Assembly (NCBI GenBank): GCA_029216955.1
Contig: JANAVB010016199.1
Span: forward strand, 10,415,960 to 10,479,959
Reading direction: 5' to 3'
From: Iris pallida
Lineage: Eukaryota; Streptophyta; Magnoliopsida; Asparagales; Iridaceae
Length of the DNA: 64,000 nt
Shown: in pieces, positions 58,341 to 64,000 of the stretch
How the letters are laid out: each line of letters opens with the position of its first letter
How positions within the stretch are numbered: the first letter of the stretch is position 1
Position numbers and translations under genes: made by a program
The notes under the pieces: generated by a model
Told to the model about the DNA's origin: nothing
Databases searched by the model: none
What the model saw: only the letters and a program-made list of their open reading frames with translations

Positions 58341-59280
58341 TGTCAAAATCGGGGCTGTCGTCAGTCGCTTCTTCAGCTCATCAAAAGCAACCTGACACTC
58401 CTCTGACCAGACAAACTCTACGTCCTTCCGGGTCAACCTAGTCAATGGCTCTGCAATCCGGAAGAAATCCTGAACAAACCTCCTGTAGTATCCTGCCAAT
58501 CCCAGAAAGCTCCTGATCTCTACGACTGAACTCGGTGCTGTCCATGCCTCAACTGCTCTGATCTTCTTCGGGTCGACTGAGATCCCATTTCCGGTCACCA
58601 CATGACCTAGGAAATCAACTCAATCCAAGAAGAACTCACACTTCGAGAGCTTGCCGTAAAGTTGCTCCTTCCTGAGAGTCTCCAGAACCACTCTTAAATG
58701 CTCCTTATGCTCCTCCAGGGTCTTTGAATACACCAAAATGTCATCGATGAACACCACTACGAACTTGTCCAAGTATTGGTGGAACACCTTGTTCATCAAG
58801 TTCATGAACACCGTCGGGGCGTTAGTTAACCCAAACGGCATTACCATGAACTCAAACTGGCCATACCGAGTCCTGAAAGCTGTCTTCGGAATATCCTCCT
58901 TCTTCACCATCACCTGATGATAGCCTGACCTCAGATCAATTTTGGAAAATACCTTCGCTCCGCTCAACTGATCAAACAGGTCATCGATCCTCGGCAGCGA
59001 GTACTTGTTCTTGATCGTGAGGCTGTTGAGTGCCCTGTAGTCGATACATATTCGTACTGATCCATTCTTCTTTAGTACAAAGAGTACTGGCGCACCCCAC
59101 GGTAAAGAACTCGATCGGATGAAGCCCTTGTCCTGTAACTCATCCACCTGCTCCTTCAACTCCACAAGCTCACTGTTGTTCACTCTATAGATATGCTGAG
59201 ATATCGGCTTTACGTCGAGTACCAAGTCTATAGAGAACTCCACATCTATGTCCGGAGGAAACCCTGGCAACTCCTCCGAA
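58341..59280 (-). pseudogene. reverse transcriptase of element C
   Basis: RT blocks in order: [52 protein letters not shown] and the catalytic [12 protein letters not shown] (FIDD in place of YVDD, as usual in chromoviruses). [15 protein letters not shown] is in the connection. One TGA stop occurs at 58622, after CEFFLD. The rest is open in a single frame with protease. Confidence 0.9.
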
Positions 59281-59429
59281 AACACATCCATAAACTCAGC
59301 TATCAGTGGATGTGGCGCGCTCTGCTCCTCTGTTGAAACTCCACAGAAAACTCTGCTCCTCCGTTCTGACTCCCGCCTGGTAAACTCGAACTCTGGCTCT
59401 CCTGGCATGCTGAAAATAACTCTACCACC

Positions 59430-59745
59430 GCGAAAATATATACTGGCATGGTGCCTGCTCAACCAATCCATACCGAGTACAATATCGTAGTTCGGTAATG
59501 GCATTACGAGCAGACTCACATCCAATTCTCGGCTTCCCAAAACTACTCTCCGATCCTTGCAAATATCACGGACGAGGATAATACCACCCCCAGTCGTGAT
59601 CTTGCAAGTCCTAGGCAAAGGTTCAAAAGAAAGCTGGTGTCTAATGGCAAATGATACAGACGCAAAGCTATAGGAAGCACCCGAATCAAATAATACGAAT
59701 GCGGAAAAAGAGTCGATAAGAACAGAACCTGCTATCAGATTGCCT
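59430..59745 (-). pseudogene. aspartic protease of element C
   Basis: The active site is [14 protein letters not shown] (Asp-Ser-Gly-Ala) near 59687. The second conserved region is [18 protein letters not shown]. It is fused in frame between the gag zinc knuckle and RT, as in chromovirus polyproteins. This section has no stop. Confidence 0.9.
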
Positions 59746-59924
59746 ACTGCCTCGGTATCCTCCACTGCCATGGCGAAAGCTCGCCCCTGCTGGCCTCCTC
59801 TAGTCTGCTGCTGGTGTTGGACAAACTTCTGCTGCTGAGTCGGCAATGGTCCCCTCTGCTGCTCCACTAGAGCCTTGGTTCCTGCTCCCTGTCCTTTACG
59901 CCCAAAAGCCTCAGGACACTCCCT

Positions 59925-61082
59925 CAACTGATGCTCCGATGAACCGCAGAGTAGGCACTTGCCTAGCCTCTTCCTGCACTCATTCCACCTATGCTATGGC
60001 TTCTTGCAGAAGTCAAAAATAGTGGCATGCTGCTGTCTCGGTGATTGCTGACCCTGTCTCTGTTGTGCTTGCTGGAACGGCCTATGCTGCTGCTGGAAAG
60101 GCCTCTGCTGATGCTGCTGCTAAAAATGGGGCTTCTTGGCCGATCCTCCACTACCACCGGCTGTATGTGAATCATGACCTCGCTTCTGCTTCAGCTCCAG
60201 ATCATCCTCTGCTGCCATGGCTCCCATCAAAATCTCTTCAAATATAGCATTCCTGTTGCTCTTGGTTAGGGACTTGACTTCCTTAACCAAGCCCTTCCTG
60301 AATCTCCTAGCCTTTGCTGTCTCGCTAAGGCCCTCCACAAATCTGCCCAGGCAATAGAACTCCCCGGCGTACTCCTCTACTGTCTGGTTCCCCTGAACCA
60401 GGTTCTCAAACTGCGTCTCCAATGCGCCAAGTGCAGTGTCGGAGAAGAACTTCTCCTTGAAAAGCTTCTTAAAAGTCTCCCAAGTTTGCCCCGTAGTACC
60501 AACCCTGGGGTCGATCTGGTACCAAGTGCGGGCAAGGTCCTGCATTATGCTGCCCGCTGCTTCCACCTGGAGTCTAGTCAGTATCTCTGCGAGACGAAAA
60601 ATCTTCTCAATGTGCTCGATCTAGTCGTCCGCGTAAAGGATACCCTCCGTACCCTTGAAGTCTCGCGGCCTCATCTTCTGGAAATCTTGAATACCTGGAG
60701 TCCTTGGCTGGTATGGCTAGATCTGCCCTTCTTGGGGTTGGGCAGTCACCTTCTCCACTGCCACCATCGGTAACTGGTGGGCATTATCAATGCCCTGCCT
60801 CATGTCCTCTGTCTGGCGTCGCTGCATTTCTATCATCTGCTGCATGAAGGCGAAATACTGTGCCACATCAACTGTCCCCTGGGGCGGTGGTGGTAGCATC
60901 CCCTGAACTCCTGGGGTAGTCCTCGAAACTGGTGGAGGAGCACCCCTAAAAGTTGCAGACGGGCCCACCTGAGTTGGAACAAGAGGCACTGTGGTCCCTG
61001 GGTCCTGCTGAGTCGGACGAGAAGTATCAGACCTCTCAGTAGTATCCCTAAGACCAGAGCGCTGCGATCGTGTCTCCACCAT
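59925..61082 (-). pseudogene. gag of element C
   Basis: Starts at ATG 61082 (MVETRSQRSGLRD), about 243 bases inside the 5' LTR. The N-terminus is low complexity (Pro, Gln). The capsid core is IEHIEKIFRLAEIL, then TWETFKKLFKEKFF and QTVEEYAGEFYCLGRFV. A Gln/His-rich linker is followed by the zinc knuckle [14 protein letters not shown] (CX2CX4HX4C). Stops in one constant frame occur at 60719, 60623, 60122 and 59996. The one at 60623 replaces an expected Trp and the one at 60122 an apparent Gln. Confidence 0.88.
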
Positions 61083-61245
61083 CCTGAAGACAGATCAAAC
61101 AATGAATCAATTACTGAAAAAGAAGCAAAATCATCAAAGGAGGATAGTTGTTTTCAAAAGGAGACAATTAACAGCAAGAATTTGATAAGAGTTTTCCTAA
61201 CATGATTGAGTACCTTAACTTATATCTTATATCCTACTGCAGGCT

Positions 61246-61275
61246 GTAATGATACTCTAGTTCGAGTACCACTAC
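61246..61275 (-). other. leader hairpin near the 5' LTR of element C
   Basis: On the element's sense (minus) strand the arms GTAGTGGTA and TATCATTAC still form nine pairs, two of them G-U. It corresponds to the perfect hairpin in B. Confidence 0.6.
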
Positions 61276-61293
61276 GAAATCATACTAGTTGTG

Positions 61294-61324
61294 ATTGGCC
61301 CTCCATGGGCCACCACTAAAAATG
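61294..61324 (-). other. leader next to the 5' LTR of element C (primer-binding region)
   Basis: The minus strand reads CATTTTTAGTGGTGGCCCATG after the LTR. GTGGTGGCCCATG is shared with A and B. The initiator-Met primer site TGGTATCAGAGC typical of many plant elements is absent. Confidence 0.55.
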
Positions 61325-64000
61325 TGTCACGACCCATACCCAGTGAAAGGGCACGAGAAGTGAAGTACGCCTAGCCTACGCCGCAGTGTCGACGGTAGAA
61401 CGCTGTCCTGAGTCATAATATTTAATACAGTCTAGAATATGCTCCGAATGGAGAGTAAAATAATAAGTAACTCAATCACAACAACTAAGATGGAATAGAA
61501 GAATAAATCTCAAGAGAGTCACAGATATAAATAAAAGTCTAGGTGTAAACCACCAGAACAAATCTCAAGTACAATTCATAATGTCTCAAATAAAGACAAT
61601 AAAATAATAAGTCTCAGCTAGACTATGGGCACGTCCTCAGCGACTACTGGATCCTCCTGAGGGTCCACGTCACCAGTGTCATCTAAGCCAATGCCATAAT
61701 AAGTAGGGCAGAACTCTTCATCATCACCTGTAAAATTTTTAACATGCCCAATCAGGACGGAACGAGCACATATCTCTCACAACAGTTCATATCAGGGTTA
61801 GACATATAAAGTAAGATATAGAAAATTATACATGAAACACTGTAAAGAAAATCAATAAGAGAGAGAATATCAAGACTAGATATGACTATGATAAATAGAG
61901 AAATGTAACTATCTACGTGATTTAGAGCATAAAATTGGTTATGTAAACAGGTTGGGTTGCACATGGATAAACTATGGAGTTGCACATGGATACCTACTAG
62001 GGATAATGATCACATAACCAACTACACTCTCCCTGCCCCCAATCAATACACAAGGATCAAGACATGATATGTTATTGCACATGGATAACAACTACTTTAT
62101 ACATGGAGCTCATATGGTCATGAGTGTACATGAATAACATATGAGTGTACATGGATAAATATGAATACATGGAGTACATGATGAACACGATAAAGTACAT
62201 GAATATGATATACTCGATGTATCCGAGGGAATAACGTCGCATGAAAAGATTCATAGGGTACTAATCCGTGTGAACATCGTGTCAGCATCAAGTATACTAG
62301 TCTATAACAAGAGAACATATCCAAACAAGTATGAAAAGATCAGAGAATGTACTCGCATGGCAAACTGAACTGCTGATGATGAAGTATAGCTAAACTGGGG
62401 CAATATAAACCTATTTAAAGTATACACATGTCACAACCAAGTCTAAAATATCAAAAAAAAATAGCTACAATGCAAGACTACATGCTTCTAGGTCCCTTTT
62501 GGTCAAAGTCAACCCTTGGTCAACACTGGTCAAACCTGGTCAACGCTGGTCTGGTCAAACATTGGTCAACTAGTCCGTCTACTAATTTTTTAGGTCATAC
62601 ACAAAATTCTAGGTCATTCGGAGTTCGTTTGAGTCGATTTGGATCAAGTTTGACCCAAAGTTGACTTTTGTCAACTTGGTCAACTTGTCGGCCAATTCGA
62701 CTAAACTAGGCTCAAAATGACAAACCAAAACTGTCCTAGGACTCCTATGGTTACAACCACAACTATGATCTACTCTAAGATGGGTTCTCAAGCATACTAA
62801 CTATACACATATAGGTATATATACATACACATGTATTCACAACACAAGCCTACTCATATTTCTAACAAATGGTTGTGTGTTTGTGTGTGTGATACCTGTA
62901 GATTACTGAAGTGAGTCAAAACTGAGATTAAAAACATCAAAACTCAACCATGGCATGCCTCATTTTAATATACTCTTATATACATATAAACAAAATAGGA
63001 AAACTATGTATATATCCATACATATGCTCATTTGGAAGAAATAACACATGGTTTGAAATAGTTCTAATGAATCAAAATCTAGGATTAATTTCCCTCGACC
63101 CATTCTCAACATATATGCTTGCAATGGGCTTCAACGGAGTCTTACTTATATATTTATATATATATAATTACAAATATACATAGCTACAAAGAAAAGCACA
63201 TATGCTCATAATTGATAGAAAAATATGAAATAAATCCAAGAGTTGGTTCTCACAAGTCCAAAACCTCATATACATACTAAAAACCCAGATTTTATAAGTT
63301 AAATTCCTGGAAAACAAAATATCATATTCAAACTCAAATTTGTATTTTTTTTAAAAATTCATTTTTCACACAACGACCCAAAATAAGATATACACAAAAT
63401 GAACCCGCGAAACTCGGCATACACGTTGGTCTCAACCTACGTGATGCGCTCGGGTACTCTCGGGTCCGAAATCGTATCCATATCGCGTCCACAGAATGCG
63501 TATCGAAAAACCCGATACCGCATGTCAACGTGTACGTATGCGTACGTTCTCGCTCGATTGAGCGCCGCACACACAACGAAAAGCCCCGTGCTCGTGCACG
63601 TAGCTAGGGGGGTCCTGGGGTAGGTCTAGGACACGACAACACGGTGACACATCACGCCGAGGCGACGCATGCAGCCTCGCATACACGTGTGGCCTGCTGC
63701 ACGCGCGCGCGCCCGCGCGTGCCCTCGTGCGCGCGGTTCGGCCTCCGTGGCTCGCTCGTCGGGCCATGTTATGACTCGGGTTTGGTCCCTCGGGTAGTCT
63801 AGGTATAGGTCGACACGTTCCAGGTCCTGGAGCGGGTTCTTGTCGCGTCGAGAGCGCGTACGAAGTCCGTTTCAGCGACAAAAATCAGCCCGAGTGCACA
63901 GTGCGGCTGAACGATGCACGTCGAATTTCTCCGCATTCGCTCAACGAGAAGCTATGAAATTTTAAGAGCATGGGGGCAGAGGTTGCCCCCACTTGCTCAA
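61325..64000 (-). repeat. right (5') LTR of element C, truncated by window end
   Basis: 2676 bases collinear with 52608-55305, with scattered substitutions and small gaps (for example a shorter GGTCAA repeat and one missing CG-rich unit). The remaining ~1 kb is outside the window. Confidence 0.9.

Larger units (their letters stand above)
52608..64000 (-). mobile_element. element C: chromovirus (Tekay/Del-like Ty3-gypsy), minus orientation, right LTR truncated
   Basis: Left LTR 52608-56256, internal 56257-61324, right LTR from 61325 to the window end. On the minus strand the order is gag with CCHC knuckle, protease, RT, RNase H, integrase, chromodomain, then polypurine tract: a Tekay-type chromovirus. 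At least seven in-frame stops and two frameshifts make it inactive. The stops are single-base changes in one long frame, so decay is moderate. Its 3' flank duplication cannot be checked because the right end is outside the window. Confidence 0.92.

Noticed and set aside
61285..61320. similarity of the A/B/C leader to the anticodon arm of initiator tRNA-Met (half-tRNA priming)
   Set aside because: The similarity is to the tRNA sense strand, not its complement, so it could not serve as a primer-binding site.
1..64000. CRISPR arrays, operons, riboswitches, bacterial signals
   Set aside because: The repeats seen are LTRs, microsatellites and minisatellites, and the genes are plant retrotransposon domains and a plant tRNA. 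Nothing supports a prokaryotic origin.
1..64000. a wholly new defence or metabolic gene system
   Set aside because: I looked through all long frames. Every recognisable protein belongs to LTR retrotransposons, and the remaining frames are short or repeat-derived.

Overview
The window looks like nuclear DNA from a flowering plant. It is almost entirely nested long-terminal-repeat (LTR) retrotransposons of plant lineages: Tat/Ogre-like and Tekay/Del-like Ty3-gypsy, and SIRE/Maximus-like Ty1-copia. Most are broken by stops and frameshifts. The only gene I would defend as a host gene is a cytosolic-type tRNA-Ser(GCT) at 49058-49139. I found no intact protein-coding host gene, CRISPR array or prokaryotic feature. 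Lineage names rest on recognised domain order and motifs, not on a database search.

Layout. 1-10356: a Tat/Ogre-like gypsy element on the minus strand (gag, protease, RT, two RNase H domains, start of integrase), cut by the left window edge, with its 5' LTR at 9643-10356. A ~1.96-kb plus-strand solo-LTR-like insertion sits inside it at 4348-6308. 10360-11778 and 21344-21560: a plus-strand copia fragment (copia-1), split by element A (11779-21342), a non-coding LTR element with ~4.1-kb LTRs. 21561-37200: a minus-strand copia of the same family (copia-2) with an extra ORF downstream of pol, split by element B (23665-33989), a young non-coding LTR element with ~3.8-kb LTRs and a perfect 5-bp target duplication (CTCGA). 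37307-38380: a plus-strand copia LTR. 38381-46094: a mosaic of partial chromovirus-type LTRs and a non-coding internal region. 46850-47359: the 3' end and LTR of another copia. 47730-48259: an organelle-like segment with a group II intron domain V. 49058: the tRNA gene. 49271-52607: a plus-strand LTR-like block rich in minisatellites. 52608-64000: element C, a minus-strand chromovirus with gag-pol, integrase and chromodomain, whose right LTR is cut by the window end.

How the parts relate. A and B carry no coding sequence but share with C the leader just inside the 5' LTR, a polypurine tract beside the 3' LTR and a short inverted repeat next to it. The simplest reading is that A and B are non-autonomous elements once mobilised in trans by C-like elements (inference). 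Relative ages follow from nesting: the copia elements are older than A and B; the Tat element interrupts copia-1; the solo LTR is younger than the Tat element.

The most interesting items are a candidate 92-bp spliceosomal intron inside the integrase of C, two short RNA stem-loops conserved across the related elements with compensatory or wobble-preserving changes, an extra ORF in the env-like position of copia-2, and an ORF kept open in both LTRs of A.
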